Of a DNA stretch of 64,000 nt, positions 8,517-17,341 are shown in pieces. Both the position numbers and the translations under genes were made by a program. The stretch is from Paenibacillus tyrphae (lineage in GTDB: Bacteria > Bacillota > Bacilli > Paenibacillales > NBRC-103111). Numbering within the stretch: position 1 is the stretch's first letter; every line of letters starts with the position of its first letter. The stretch covers positions 124,001 to 188,000 of the forward strand of contig NZ_BSDJ01000001.1 in the NCBI RefSeq assembly GCF_027925525.1. Direction: 5' to 3'. The notes under the pieces were generated by a model, which worked only from the letters and a program-made list of their open reading frames with translations, searched no databases and had not been told where the DNA came from.

Positions 8517-9365
8517 TCAATTGGCCACTTTCACAACAAAAGGAACGGTGAACACCTTGCCTTCATGCTGGAACTGACCCCACAGCTTGTATACGCCGCT
8601 TTTCGGAAAGTTCGTCATGAACTTGGCGTCCGGCCCGGAGGCCTTCTCCTCCATCGGGTGAACGTGCAGATACTGCTCGGCATCGGCGCTCAAAATAACC
8701 ACATGTCCGACCGCGCCGAGATAAGGCTGAAGATTCGTCACCGGCTGCTTCGAAGCGGCGTCGCGAATCGTGAAAGTCAGATTCGCATCCATTCCCGCCA
8801 TCAGATGATCGATCGCAAGCGTGACTTCCTTGCCGTCCACCGTCTTGACCAGCGCGGACTCGGGTTCGATCACCGCGGTCGCGGGCGCATCGCCCTGCAC
8901 GCTGATCCACTGCGTCTGCGTCATCGTTCCTTGGCCTGTCGGCACAAAGTCCGCAATCAGCTTATAATCGCCGCCGCCCAGAAACTGCGTCGTGATGTCG
9001 AAGCGGCCTCCGCCCTTATAGTCGGGATGAATGTGGTTGAAGAACGACAGGTCTTTGCTGACGACGATCAAGTGAAGCTTTTTCTCGTGCGTAATGTCGA
9101 AGTTTTCCACCGGCTTGTTGTTTTTGTCCGTGATCTGAATCGTGAGCGGGGTATCGCTTCGTGCCTGCGGCTTCTCCGGCGTCAGCTTGAAGGTCGTGAC
9201 GACCTCGGCGCTCTTCGGCGCTTCGGACGCCCCACCTCCGTGATTGCCGTGTCCGGCTTCTTCCTTTGGAGCCTCCTTCGGGGCCGAGGTTTCTTTCCCC
9301 TGCTGGCCGCATGCGCTTAGCAGCAGCGCCGCACCCAGCAATGTCGCAATGGCTGCTTTTTTCAT
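8517..9365 (-). CDS. YtkA/FixH-like lipoprotein of the copper block
   Basis: A 282-aa lipoprotein precursor. LLSAC (Cys at about residue 19) is the lipobox, followed by a charged, His/Gly-rich linker (GHGNHGGG). The body contains two similar beta-sandwich units with histidine-rich motifs (FFNHIHPDY and YLHVHPMEE), reminiscent of YtkA-like/FixH-like domains. It is the last gene downstream of a sensor kinase and response regulator in the csoR-copZ-copA block. The His/Met-containing motifs and context suggest an extracytoplasmic copper-handling role; this is inferred from neighbourhood and histidine content, not proven. Confidence 0.8.
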   Translation of the reverse strand: MKKAAIATLLGAALLLSACGQQGKETSAPKEAPKEEAGHGNHGGGASEAPKSAEVVTTFKLTPEKPQARSDTPLTIQITDKNNKPVENFDITHEKKLHLIVVSKDLSFFNHIHPDYKGGGRFDITTQFLGGGDYKLIADFVPTGQGTMTQTQWISVQGDAPATAVIEPESALVKTVDGKEVTLAIDHLMAGMDANLTFTIRDAASKQPVTNLQPYLGAVGHVVILSADAEQYLHVHPMEEKASGPDAKFMTNFPKSGVYKLWGQFQHEGKVFTVPFVVKVAN

Positions 9366-9451
9366 AAATACCCTCCTGTTTTCTCTCGGTTGTATTTAGT
9401 GTAAGGGAAGCTTTTGAAGATCTTGTGAAGATTATCACTCTCCGCCGCGCT

Positions 9452-10522
9452 TTAACCCGGAAAACAAATCCGCACCGCCGTCCCTCGGCCGACCTCGCTC
9501 TCGATTTCCATGCGTCCGCCGTGCGCTTCCGCCAGTCTCCGGGCGATGGTCAGCCCGATGCCGCTACCTCCCGTACTGCGATTCCGCGACTTGTCCGTAC
9601 GGTAGAACCGCTCGAACACATAAGGCAGTTCCTCGGCGGAAATGCCGATCCCGGTATCCGCGACGACGACCCGCGCCTCGTCATTGGCGTGCTCCACCGT
9701 CACCTCGACCTGGCCTCCGGATGGCGTGTACTTCCAGGCGTTGCTGAGCACATTAGCCAAAATTTGCCCGATCCGCCGCCGGTCCGCTTGGACAAGCACC
9801 GGTTGTGCTGGAACAGCGAACCGTAGGGCAACTTCTTTTTGCGCAAAAGCGGCTTTGACGGTCTCCACGCTCTGAGCGGTGATGGCCGACAAATCTTCTG
9901 TCTGGAGGCGAAGCCGAAAATGAGGCGAGTCCATCTGCGTCAGCTGCTCCAAATCGCCGACCAGATGACTCAGCCGCTCGACCTCCTCATGACATGCCGC
10001 GAGCCGGACCTGCGTCGGCTCCCAGACGCCGTCCATCATCGCTTCCATATGGCTCTTCAAAGTGGCCAGCGGGGTGCGAAGCTCATGGGCGACGTCAGCC
10101 GTCATCGTCTTCCGCAGGCGCTCCTGCTTCTCCAATTGCGCAGCCAGCGCGTTAATCGCCTGTGCCAAGTCGGCCAGCTCGTCGTTCCCGCGAACCTCCG
10201 TGCGGGCCTCCAGCTCGCCCCCGGCCATGCGGACCGCCATCGCTTTCATCGCCATGAGCGGCGCAGCCATCCGTTTCGCCGCGTACAAGCCGGCCAAGGC
10301 CGCCAAAACAATGCCTCCGGCGGCAATCCAGACGACCGACTGGACAATCGCCTGCTCCAGATGCGCGTTGAACGTCACCATATCCGCGCTCGCCGCCGCC
10401 TGCTGCTGATACATCACAAAATGGCGATGCGCTTGCACCAGCAGCACCGTGAGCGCCATGATCAAAATCCCGCACGTTAATCCGATAAACACGAGCGCAA
10501 ATCTGGCATACAGCCCTCTCAC
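9452..10522 (-). CDS. Membrane sensor histidine kinase
   Basis: A 356-aa two-component sensor. Transmembrane segments lie near residues 8-30 and 62-82, with only about 30 extracytoplasmic residues between them. Then come a HAMP linker, the HisKA box DVAHELRTPL with phospho-acceptor H146, and the HATPase motifs (VLSNAWKYTPSG, DTGIGI, GSGIGLTI). The GTG at 10522 is chosen over a TTG at 10528 because ggagggg lies 7 bp before the GTG. It overlaps the regulator stop as GTGA, so the two are translationally coupled. Its place between copA and a YtkA-like lipoprotein suggests sensing of copper or envelope stress. The very short sensor loop argues for detection within or at the membrane. Confidence 0.92.
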   Translation of the reverse strand: MRGLYARFALVFIGLTCGILIMALTVLLVQAHRHFVMYQQQAAASADMVTFNAHLEQAIVQSVVWIAAGGIVLAALAGLYAAKRMAAPLMAMKAMAVRMAGGELEARTEVRGNDELADLAQAINALAAQLEKQERLRKTMTADVAHELRTPLATLKSHMEAMMDGVWEPTQVRLAACHEEVERLSHLVGDLEQLTQMDSPHFRLRLQTEDLSAITAQSVETVKAAFAQKEVALRFAVPAQPVLVQADRRRIGQILANVLSNAWKYTPSGGQVEVTVEHANDEARVVVADTGIGISAEELPYVFERFYRTDKSRNRSTGGSGIGLTIARRLAEAHGGRMEIESEVGRGTAVRICFPG

Positions 10523-11217
10523 GGCCAAGCCCCTCCGGCAAACCGGTACCCTGCGCCGTACACCGTTACGATATACCGCGGCGCTTTCGGCACCGGCTCG
10601 ATCTTCTGCCGCAAGTTTTTGACATGCTGATCTATCGTGCGCTCGTCGCCTTCGAAGTCGAAGCCGAGCACCTTCACGATCAGCTCGTCTCTCGTGAAGC
10701 AGCGCTCCGGGTGACGGGCAAGCGTAAGCAGCAGCTTGTATTCGTTGGGCGTCAGAGCAACCGGATCGCCATCCTTGTATACTTCGCGCTTTAACGTGAG
10801 AATAACCAGCTCGCCGTCACCGAACGCCATCCGGTCCGCCAGCAAAGCGTCGTCCTGCGTGCGGCGCAGGATCGCCCGGACCCGGGCGGCCACCTCCCGC
10901 GGACTGAACGGCTTCAGCACGTAGTCGTCCGCGCCGATGGACAACCCAGTCACCCGGTCGTTCTCGGACACCTTGGCCGTCAGCATCAAGACCGGCAGCG
11001 AGGACCTTTGCCGGATACGCCGGCATACCTCCTCGCCGGACATATCGGGCAGCATCAGGTCCAGGATGACGAGATCGACCGCCTCCCGCTCCAGCACGTC
11101 CAACGCTTCCGAGCCGCTCGCGGACTCCAGCGTGCGGTACCCGTCCTTTTGCAAATACGAAGCGACGACATCCCTGATTTTCGCCTCGTCGTCGACCATG
11201 AGAATCGTCTTGTTCAC
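10519..11217 (-). CDS. OmpR/PhoB-family response regulator
   Basis: A 232-aa response regulator with an N-terminal receiver domain (VDDEAK near residue 8, phospho-acceptor D53 in LVILDLMLPD, conserved lysine in VLKPFSP) and a C-terminal winged helix (LTPNEYKLLLTLARHPER ... DFEGDERTIDQHVKNLRQK). The GTG at 11217 is the sensible start: aaaggag lies 12 bp upstream and the receiver domain begins there. A longer frame upstream runs into the foldback repeat and is not coding. It is coupled to the kinase that follows. It is downstream of copA but separated from it by the 165-bp repeat, so it may be transcribed independently. Confidence 0.93.
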   Translation of the reverse strand: MNKTILMVDDEAKIRDVVASYLQKDGYRTLESASGSEALDVLEREAVDLVILDLMLPDMSGEEVCRRIRQRSSLPVLMLTAKVSENDRVTGLSIGADDYVLKPFSPREVAARVRAILRRTQDDALLADRMAFGDGELVILTLKREVYKDGDPVALTPNEYKLLLTLARHPERCFTRDELIVKVLGFDFEGDERTIDQHVKNLRQKIEPVPKAPRYIVTVYGAGYRFAGGAWP

Positions 11218-11307
11218 CGCGGCTTTGCAGCTCCTTTCCGATTCCTCCGTATTCACCGAAAGAAGGGCGCCCGGTAACCGGGCACCCGCCTTCCGCTCTA
11301 CCTGCAA

Positions 11308-11472
11308 GTCCGGTGAATAACTGGCGCTGCGCAACCAAAGCATTCTTCCGATCGCTGTTGTTCCCGGATTTCCGGATTATGCAACCCCTCTTTAGGTTGA
11401 AATCCGGAAACAAAGGCGAACACTTCGTTTCTACAGAATGCTTTCGGTTGCTCCACTCGTTATTCACCAGAC
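11308..11472. repeat. 165-bp foldback (nested inverted repeat)
   Basis: The two arms are complementary over several blocks. GGTGAATAAC (11312-11321) pairs with GTTATTCACC (11459-11468); gcaaccaaagcattct (11331-11346) pairs with agaatgctttcggttgc (11435-11451); inner ccggatttc (starting at 11364) pairs with gaaatccgg (11399-11407); and caacc / ggttg closes the centre. The element starts right after the copA stop (11475 on the minus strand). It could be a miniature inverted-repeat element, a large terminator/processing structure, or a structured RNA. Confidence 0.75.
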
Positions 11473-11474
11473 TT

Positions 11475-13718
11475 TTAGAGCTTCACCTTCTGCAATCGGA
11501 GCGCGTTGAGCACCACCGACACCGAGCTTAGCGCCATCGCGGCTCCCGCCACCCACGGGGCAAGAAAGCCCAGCGCTGCGATCGGAATACCGAGCGTATT
11601 GTACGCAAGCGCCCAGAACAGATTTTGCTTGATGTTGGCCATCGTTTTCCGGCTCATCGCCGCGGCGTCCGGCAAGCGGATGAGATCGCCCTGCATGAGC
11701 GTCACGTCGGCCGCTTCGATGGCGATGTCCGTCCCCGTGCCGACGGCGATCCCGACGTCGGCCGTCGCAAGCGCCGGCGCATCGTTGATGCCGTCGCCGA
11801 CCATGGCGACCTTGCGCCCTTCCGCCTGCAGCTTCTTGACTTCAGCCGCCTTCCCTTCCGGCAGCACCTCGGCCAGCACGCGGTCGATGCCTACCTGGCG
11901 GGCGATCGCCTCCGCCGTCCGGCGGTTGTCGCCGGTGATCATGATGACCTCGATGCCTCCCTGCTTCAAGCGGGCAATCGCTTCTTGTGACGTTTCTTTG
12001 ACCGCGTCGGCTACCGCGACCATGCCGGCATACTGCCGGTCCACGGCGATCAGCATGGCGGTTTTGCCTTCCGACTCCAGCCGCTCCATCGTCCCCTCGG
12101 CCTGCGCGAATTCGATCCCTTCGCGCCGCAGCAGCTTGCGTGTGCCGACCAGCACCTCGCGCCCTTCGACGACGGCGGCGATGCCATAGCCCGGAATCGC
12201 TTCGAACCGCTCCGCTTTGGAGAATGCGATGCCTTTCGAGCGGATGCCTTCCACAATCGCTTCCGCCAGCGGGTGCTCGGATTGCTTCTCTGCGGCAGCG
12301 ACCAAGCGCAGAACCGTCGCTTCGTCCGCAGCTTCGATGCGCACATCGGTCAGCTCCGGTTTACCTTTGGTGACTGTTCCGGTTTTATCCAGCACGATCG
12401 TATCGATCCGGTGCATCGATTCCAGATGCTCTCCGCCCTTGAACAAAATCCCGAACTCCGCCGCGCGGCCCGATCCGGCCATGATGGAGGTCGGCGTCGC
12501 GAGCCCCAGGGCGCAAGGACATGCAATGACGAGGACGGCGATCGCTTTCTCCAGCGCATTGGCGAATTCGCCCGGAACAACCGCAAAATACCAGATCAAA
12601 AACGTAAGCACCGCAATCCCGACGACGATCGGCACGAAGATGCCGGAGATCCGGTCGGCCACCCGCTGGATCGGCGCCTTCGAGCCCTGCGCGTCTTCGA
12701 CGACCCGGATGATTTGCGCCAGCGCCGTTTCTTTGCCGACCTTGGTCGCTTGGATCCGCAGGCTGCCGTTCCGGTTGACGGTGGCGCCAATGACGGCGTC
12801 GCCCGGCTTTTTCTCAACCGGAATGCTTTCGCCGGTCAGCATCGATTCGTCGACCGCCGACATGCCGTCGAGGACGAGGCCGTCAACCGGAATTTTCTCG
12901 CCCGGCTTCACCAGCACGACGTCTCCAGCCAACACCTCTTCCACCGGCACGCTCAGCTCGACGCCGTCGCGGACGACAAGCGCCGTTTTGGCCTGCAGGC
13001 CCATTAGCTTCTTGATCGCTTCCGAGGAGCGGCCCTTCGCCAGCGCCTCGAACCATTTGCCCATCACGATCAACGTGATCAGCACGGCGCTCGTCTCGTA
13101 ATACATGGAAGGCATGCCATGGTGCGACAGGGAGCCGGCCGCGGCCCATTCCAGCGTCAGATACAGACTGTAAAAATAAGCCGCCGACGTGCCCAGCGCG
13201 ACGAGTACGTCCATGTTCGCGCTCTTGTTGCGCAGCGCTTTGTAAGCTCCGGTATAGAACGGCAAACCGATGATGAACTGCACCGGCGTCGCGAGCGCAA
13301 GCTGCACCCACGGATTCATCAGCGCTTCCGGCAAGTAAATCCACGAAGTGAACGAAAAGTGGCTGACCATCGCCCATAGCAGCGGGAACGAAAGAATGGC
13401 GGAGAAGATCAGCTTCGTGCGGTGGGCGGCAATTTCTTTTTGCCGGTGGTCGCCGTCGTCCTGCCGCTCCTCCTTCAGCCCCGCTTTGTAGCCGAGCTGC
13501 TCGACCTTCCGGATCATCTCGTCAACCGATACCGCCTGCCCGGAGTATTCGACGTGGGCTGTCTCCAACGCAAAATTCACGGTCGCTTTCCCGACGCCGG
13601 GCAGCTTGTTCAAGCCCTTCTCGATCCGGTTCGCGCAGGCTGCGCAGGTCATGCCCGTAATGGCAAGCGAGGCTTGCTGCTGATCCGGCTGCTGTTGTTG
13701 TTCCAATCGCTGTTCCAT
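11475..13718 (-). CDS. copA: Copper-exporting P1B-type ATPase
   Basis: A 747-aa heavy-metal P-type ATPase with a single N-terminal HMA domain ([10 protein letters not shown]25/C28), the actuator TGES at 295-298, the transmembrane metal site CPC at 400-402, the phosphorylation motif DKTGT with D444, and GDGINDAPA near residue 640. CPC plus the HMA domain and linkage to csoR/copZ identify it as a Cu(I) exporter. The N-terminus is Gln-rich (QQQQPDQQQ). It has its own CsoR-type operator 20 bp upstream, and a terminator separates it from copZ, so it is a separate transcription unit in the same regulon. Confidence 0.97.
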   Translation of the reverse strand: MEQRLEQQQQPDQQQASLAITGMTCAACANRIEKGLNKLPGVGKATVNFALETAHVEYSGQAVSVDEMIRKVEQLGYKAGLKEERQDDGDHRQKEIAAHRTKLIFSAILSFPLLWAMVSHFSFTSWIYLPEALMNPWVQLALATPVQFIIGLPFYTGAYKALRNKSANMDVLVALGTSAAYFYSLYLTLEWAAAGSLSHHGMPSMYYETSAVLITLIVMGKWFEALAKGRSSEAIKKLMGLQAKTALVVRDGVELSVPVEEVLAGDVVLVKPGEKIPVDGLVLDGMSAVDESMLTGESIPVEKKPGDAVIGATVNRNGSLRIQATKVGKETALAQIIRVVEDAQGSKAPIQRVADRISGIFVPIVVGIAVLTFLIWYFAVVPGEFANALEKAIAVLVIACPCALGLATPTSIMAGSGRAAEFGILFKGGEHLESMHRIDTIVLDKTGTVTKGKPELTDVRIEAADEATVLRLVAAAEKQSEHPLAEAIVEGIRSKGIAFSKAERFEAIPGYGIAAVVEGREVLVGTRKLLRREGIEFAQAEGTMERLESEGKTAMLIAVDRQYAGMVAVADAVKETSQEAIARLKQGGIEVIMITGDNRRTAEAIARQVGIDRVLAEVLPEGKAAEVKKLQAEGRKVAMVGDGINDAPALATADVGIAVGTGTDIAIEAADVTLMQGDLIRLPDAAAMSRKTMANIKQNLFWALAYNTLGIPIAALGFLAPWVAGAAMALSSVSVVLNALRLQKVKL

Positions 13719-13738
13719 AGCTAAGCACCTCTCCTCAA

Positions 13739-13757
13739 TATACCCGTATGGGGTATA
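13739..13757. promoter_or_regulatory. CsoR operator upstream of copA
   Basis: TATACCCgtatGGGGTATA is a near-perfect palindrome with the G/C-tract arms typical of CsoR operators. It is 20 bp upstream of the copA start, so copper-free CsoR would repress copA here. Confidence 0.88.
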
Positions 13758-13765
13758 TTTTAATC

Positions 13766-13790
13766 AAAAAAAGAGAGCGGCCGGAGCCGC
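13766..13790 (-). terminator. Rho-independent terminator after copZ
   Basis: On the minus strand the stem GCGGC-tccg-GCCGC is followed by tctctttttttt. It lies between the copZ stop and the copA operator, so csoR-copZ and copA are separate transcripts. Confidence 0.82.
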
Positions 13791-13818
13791 ACCTCGGCAA
13801 AACCCGGTGAATCGCGGA

Positions 13819-14019
13819 TTAAACCACGTCGTAGCCTTGGTCTTCGATCGCGGCTTTGATCGCATCCGGATTCGTTTTCGACTCCTCATACTGCACTTGA
13901 ACGGATTTTGCGGCCAAGTCGACCTTGCCGGTTGCGCCGATGTTCTTCAAAGCGCCCTCGATGGAATTCACACAATGATTGCAGGACATGCCTTCGACTT
14001 TTAACGTAATGGTTTGCAT
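13819..14019 (-). CDS. copZ: Copper chaperone CopZ
   Basis: A 66-aa single HMA-domain protein with GMSCNHC (CxxC, Cu(I)-binding cysteines at about 13 and 16) and the usual beta-alpha-beta-beta-alpha-beta length. It carries Cu(I) in the cytoplasm and delivers it to CopA and CsoR. It follows csoR after 13 bp with an aaggagag Shine-Dalgarno, so the two are co-transcribed from the CsoR-controlled promoter upstream of csoR. Confidence 0.95.
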   Translation of the reverse strand: MQTITLKVEGMSCNHCVNSIEGALKNIGATGKVDLAAKSVQVQYEESKTNPDAIKAAIEDQGYDVV

Positions 14020-14032
14020 AGGGGATCTCTCC

Positions 14033-14356
14033 TTATTTCATTAATTTTTGGATGGTGGTAAGCAGCTCTTCAACGACTTCGTGCTCGCCTGCTTGAATGC
14101 GTTCGATCACACAGGACTTCATATGACCTTCGAGCAGCAGCTTGCCGACGCCGTTCAGTGCCGATTGGATCGCGGCGATCTGGTTAAGGACGTCGTCGCA
14201 ATACGTGTCTTTCTCGATCAAGCCCTTCACACCCCGGATCTGGCCTTCGATGCGGTTCAATCGCGTGATGAGGTTGGCTTTGACTTTATCGGAATGATGG
14301 CTTTTTCTCTCGCTGTCTGTGGAGCAGCAATGTTCCGCCTCCGTAATGTTATCCAT
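14033..14356 (-). CDS. csoR: Copper-sensing transcriptional repressor CsoR
   Basis: A 107-aa CsoR/RcnR-family repressor. The copper ligands are visible as C53 (TYCDDV), H78 and C82 (GHMKSC), which is the Cys-His-Cys pattern of copper (not nickel) sensors. RLNRIEGQIRGV is the family's DNA-contacting helix. ATG 14356 follows gaggaggg and is preferred to an in-frame start 8 codons earlier. The N-terminal tail HCCSTDSERKSHH is unusually Cys/His-rich and could add metal-binding capacity. It autoregulates its own operon and copA through the GC-rich operators nearby. Confidence 0.95.
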   Translation of the reverse strand: MDNITEAEHCCSTDSERKSHHSDKVKANLITRLNRIEGQIRGVKGLIEKDTYCDDVLNQIAAIQSALNGVGKLLLEGHMKSCVIERIQAGEHEVVEELLTTIQKLMK

Positions 14357-14385
14357 TGTGTTCCCTCCTCTTGGTTTCATATTAC

Positions 14386-14403
14386 TATACCCCCCTACCC
14401 TAT
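14386..14403. promoter_or_regulatory. Probable CsoR operator upstream of csoR
   Basis: TATACCCCCCTACCCTAT resembles the copA operator arm (TATACCC) and lies about 30 bp before the csoR start. Its dyad symmetry is poorer than that of the copA site. Confidence 0.65.
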
Positions 14404-14624
14404 GTCAACGGGTGAATTGCATTTTTTTTCAAGCAGCCGTCCTGCTTTAGTTTTCCATTTCCTACGCTATTCTAAACCGGATGATAGCTTAAGGCGCCTC
14501 GAAAATAAGGCTGCATTTCCCTGATTCGGGGACGACCGCTTCCTTCAAGACAGCTGCGAAAAGTCCAACGGGTGCGCAAATCCGACCACGGCGCCCTTCC
14601 GGCCGACTTTTTTGTACGTTCGTA

Positions 14625-14674
14625 GTGACTCCCCCTATAGCGTGTGCTACAATATTATTTAATCGTAACACGAT
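14625..14674 (+). promoter_or_regulatory. Promoter and metal-regulator-like operator of the importer operon
   Basis: GTGACT (14625-14630) and TACAAT (14648-14653), 17 bp apart, make a reasonable sigma-A promoter. Just downstream, across the expected start site, lies the dyad ATCGT-aac-ACGAT (14662-14674). The left half, AATCGTAA, matches the half-site of Zur operators. A repressor bound here would block initiation. Confidence 0.6.
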
Positions 14675-14718
14675 AGAGAAAGACGATAAGATAACTACGG
14701 ATTTGGAGTTGAGAAAAC

Positions 14719-16329
14719 GTGAACAAGCCCGCAATGCTCAGGGTGATCGTATGGGGACTTATCCTTGGCCTGATCTTAACCGGATGCACCACCCCGACCG
14801 CTAAAAAGGAAGAACCACCGGTTGCCGCCACGAAGGACGAGTTAATCTTGGCCGTCGGCTCCGAGCCGGAAGCCGGCTTCGATCCGACCACCGGCTGGGG
14901 ACGGTACGGCTCGCCGCTGTTTCAAAGCACGCTGCTGAAGCGCAATGCCGAAATGAAAATTGTAAACGATCTGGCCACCGGCTACGAGGTAAGCGGCGAC
15001 GGGACCGTATGGACCGTCAAGCTGCGGAACGACGCGAAGTTTTCCGACGGCAAGCCGGTAACCGCCGCCGACGTGCAGTATACGTTCGAAACGGCGTCCA
15101 AAAACGGCTCCATTATCGATCTCACGAATATGAAGAGCGTCGAAGCCGCGGACGACGCCACAGTCAAGTTTACGCTCAAGGAGCCGCAATCGACGTTCCT
15201 GACGCTGCTCGTGCAGACGGGCATCGTGCCGAAGCATGCCCACGGCCAAGACTACGCCCAGAAGCCGGTCGGGTCCGGACCGTACAAGCTCGTGCAATGG
15301 GACCGGGGCCAGCAGGTCATCGTCGAGGCGAATCCCGATTATTACGGGCCGAAGCCGTTTTTCAAAAAGCTGACGTTTCTGTTCGTGAACGAAGATGCCG
15401 CTTATGCCGCCGCCAAGGCCGGAAAAGTGGACGCCGCTTACATCCCCGCCGCCTTCAGCAAGCAGCCGGTCGCCGGGATGCGGGTCGAAGCCGTACATAC
15501 CGTAGACAACCGGGGCATCGTGTTCCCTTATCCCCGTTCCGGGAGTACCACGAAGGACGGCAATCCCATCGGCAACGATGTAACGGCCGATATCGCGATC
15601 CGCAAAGCCGTCAACACGGCGATCGACCGCAAAGCGCTCGTCCAAGGCGTACTGGAAGGGCACGGCACGCCGGCCTACACCATCAACGACGGGTTGCCCT
15701 GGTGGAATCCGCAGACGGTCACTCCCGACGTCGATGTCGAAGGCGCGAAAAAGCTGCTCGCGGAGGCGGGCTGGAAAGACGCCGACGGCGACGGCATCTT
15801 GGAGAAGGGGGCGCTCAAAGCGCAATTCCCGCTCATCTACCCTTCGGGCGACGTGACGCGGCAATCGCTGGCGCTCGCTGTGGCCGACATGCTGAAGCCG
15901 GTCGGCATTCAAGTCAACGTCGATGGCAAGAGCTGGGACGATATCAAGAAGCTGATGCATTCCAGCGCCGTCATGATGGGCTGGGGCAGCAACGATCCGC
16001 TCGAAATGTACAACGTATACAGCAGCAAATACCGCGGCGTCGAATATTACAACAACGGGTATTACAGCAATCCGACGGTCGATGCTTGGATGGACAAGGC
16101 GCTCCGGGCCACGAAAGAAGAGGACGCCTGGGAATTTTGGAAAAAAGCCCAGTGGGACGGTACGACCGGCGTCAGTGCGCAGGGCGACGCGCCATGGGCT
16201 TGGCTGGTCAACATTGACCACCTGTATCTGGTCAAGGACAAGCTGGATATCGGGAAGCAGCGCATTCATCCGCACGGCCACGGCTGGCCGGTTACGGACA
16301 ATATCGAAGAATGGAAATGGAACAACTAG
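14719..16329 (+). CDS. Substrate-binding lipoprotein of a nickel/opine-type ABC importer
   Basis: A 536-aa solute-binding protein of the peptide/nickel family (SBP_bac_5). It has a signal peptide with lipobox LTGC (C23), then the family's typical TVWTVKLRNDAKFSDGKPVTAADV and GSGPYKL segments. The start is GTG with ttggag upstream. It opens a five-gene operon (SBP, two permeases, two ATPases) matching NikABCDE and CntABCDF. The His-rich C-terminus (HPHGHGW) and the Zur-like operator favour a metal or metal-opine ligand over a peptide. Genes for opine metallophore synthesis are not present nearby, so the exact ligand (Ni, Zn, or a metallophore complex) is open. Confidence 0.88.
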   Translation: MNKPAMLRVIVWGLILGLILTGCTTPTAKKEEPPVAATKDELILAVGSEPEAGFDPTTGWGRYGSPLFQSTLLKRNAEMKIVNDLATGYEVSGDGTVWTVKLRNDAKFSDGKPVTAADVQYTFETASKNGSIIDLTNMKSVEAADDATVKFTLKEPQSTFLTLLVQTGIVPKHAHGQDYAQKPVGSGPYKLVQWDRGQQVIVEANPDYYGPKPFFKKLTFLFVNEDAAYAAAKAGKVDAAYIPAAFSKQPVAGMRVEAVHTVDNRGIVFPYPRSGSTTKDGNPIGNDVTADIAIRKAVNTAIDRKALVQGVLEGHGTPAYTINDGLPWWNPQTVTPDVDVEGAKKLLAEAGWKDADGDGILEKGALKAQFPLIYPSGDVTRQSLALAVADMLKPVGIQVNVDGKSWDDIKKLMHSSAVMMGWGSNDPLEMYNVYSSKYRGVEYYNNGYYSNPTVDAWMDKALRATKEEDAWEFWKKAQWDGTTGVSAQGDAPWAWLVNIDHLYLVKDKLDIGKQRIHPHGHGWPVTDNIEEWKWNN

Positions 16330-16354
16330 GCCCGGAAAATGAGGTTATGAGACG

Positions 16355-17341
16355 ATGCGCAGCTTGCTTACGTTTTTAGGCTTGAAAGCGGTCCGGCTGG
16401 TCACTTTGCTGGCGGCAATCAGCGCGATTTCCTTCGTGCTCGTCAGCGCCTCCCCCATCGATCCGATACAAGCCTACGTCGGGGCCGACATGATGCGGGT
16501 GAGCCCGGAGCAGCGGCAGCAGATCGCCGAGCATTGGGGACTCGACAAGCCGCCGGCCGAACGTTTCGCGAGTTGGGGGACGGCCCTGCTGCAGGGCGAC
16601 CTCGGCACCTCGATGATTTACCGCCGGCCGGTGGCGGAGGTGATCGGAGAGCGATTCGCAGGTTCGCTGGCGCTGATGTTCGCCGCCTGGCTGCTGTCCG
16701 GCCTGCTCGGCTTTGCGGCAGGCAGCTTGGCCGCGATGAAGAAAGATACGTGGATCGACCGGCTGATCCAATGGTACTGCTATACGCTGGCCTCCACGCC
16801 CGCGTTCTGGATGGGCTTGCTGCTGCTTCTGCTGTTCGGGGTGTGGCTCGGCTGGTTTCCGGTGGCGTTGGGCGTCCCTGCCGGGGTGCTGGCTCAGGAG
16901 GTCACGTGGAGTGACCGGGTGCAGCATATGATCCTGCCCGCGCTGACCTTAAGCATCGTCGGCATCTCGAACATTGCGCTGCACACGAGGCAAAAGCTGC
17001 TCGATGTGCTCGCCAGCGACTACGTGCTGTTCGCCCGGGCCCGCGGCGAGCGCGGCTTCCGGATGTTCCGGCGGCACGGCCTGCGCAATATCGCGCTGCC
17101 CGCCCTGTCGCTGCAGTTCACCGCGTTCAGCGAGCTGTTCGGCGGGGCGGTTTTGGCCGAGCAGGTATTTTCCTATCCCGGCCTCGGACAAGCCACCGTC
17201 GAAGCCGGGCTGCGGGGCGACGTTCCGCTGCTGCTCGGCATCGTGCTGTTCAGCGCATTGTTCGTGTTCACCGGCAACTTGATCGCGGATCTGCTCTACC
17301 GCTTGGTCGATCCGCGAATCCGGGAGGGACGGGCGTTATGA
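16355..17341 (+). CDS. Nickel/opine-type ABC importer permease 1 (NikB/CntB-like)
   Basis: A 328-aa inner-membrane permease of the DppB/NikB type. The N-terminal helix is followed by a conserved segment (YVGADMMRVSPEQRQQIAEHWGLD), four to five further transmembrane helices, and the BPD_transp_1 EAA-type loop near residues 225-245 (ARARGERGFRMFRRHGLRN). It begins 25 bp after the binding-protein gene and its stop overlaps the next permease start (ATGA). It forms the translocation pore together with that permease. Confidence 0.9.
   Translation: MRSLLTFLGLKAVRLVTLLAAISAISFVLVSASPIDPIQAYVGADMMRVSPEQRQQIAEHWGLDKPPAERFASWGTALLQGDLGTSMIYRRPVAEVIGERFAGSLALMFAAWLLSGLLGFAAGSLAAMKKDTWIDRLIQWYCYTLASTPAFWMGLLLLLLFGVWLGWFPVALGVPAGVLAQEVTWSDRVQHMILPALTLSIVGISNIALHTRQKLLDVLASDYVLFARARGERGFRMFRRHGLRNIALPALSLQFTAFSELFGGAVLAEQVFSYPGLGQATVEAGLRGDVPLLLGIVLFSALFVFTGNLIADLLYRLVDPRIREGRAL

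Noticed and set aside
14842..16281. 479-codon open frame on the minus strand opposite the importer binding-protein gene
   Set aside because: It is a GC-rich shadow of a clear solute-binding protein; the translation shows no domain and has Arg/Val/Leu-biased composition.
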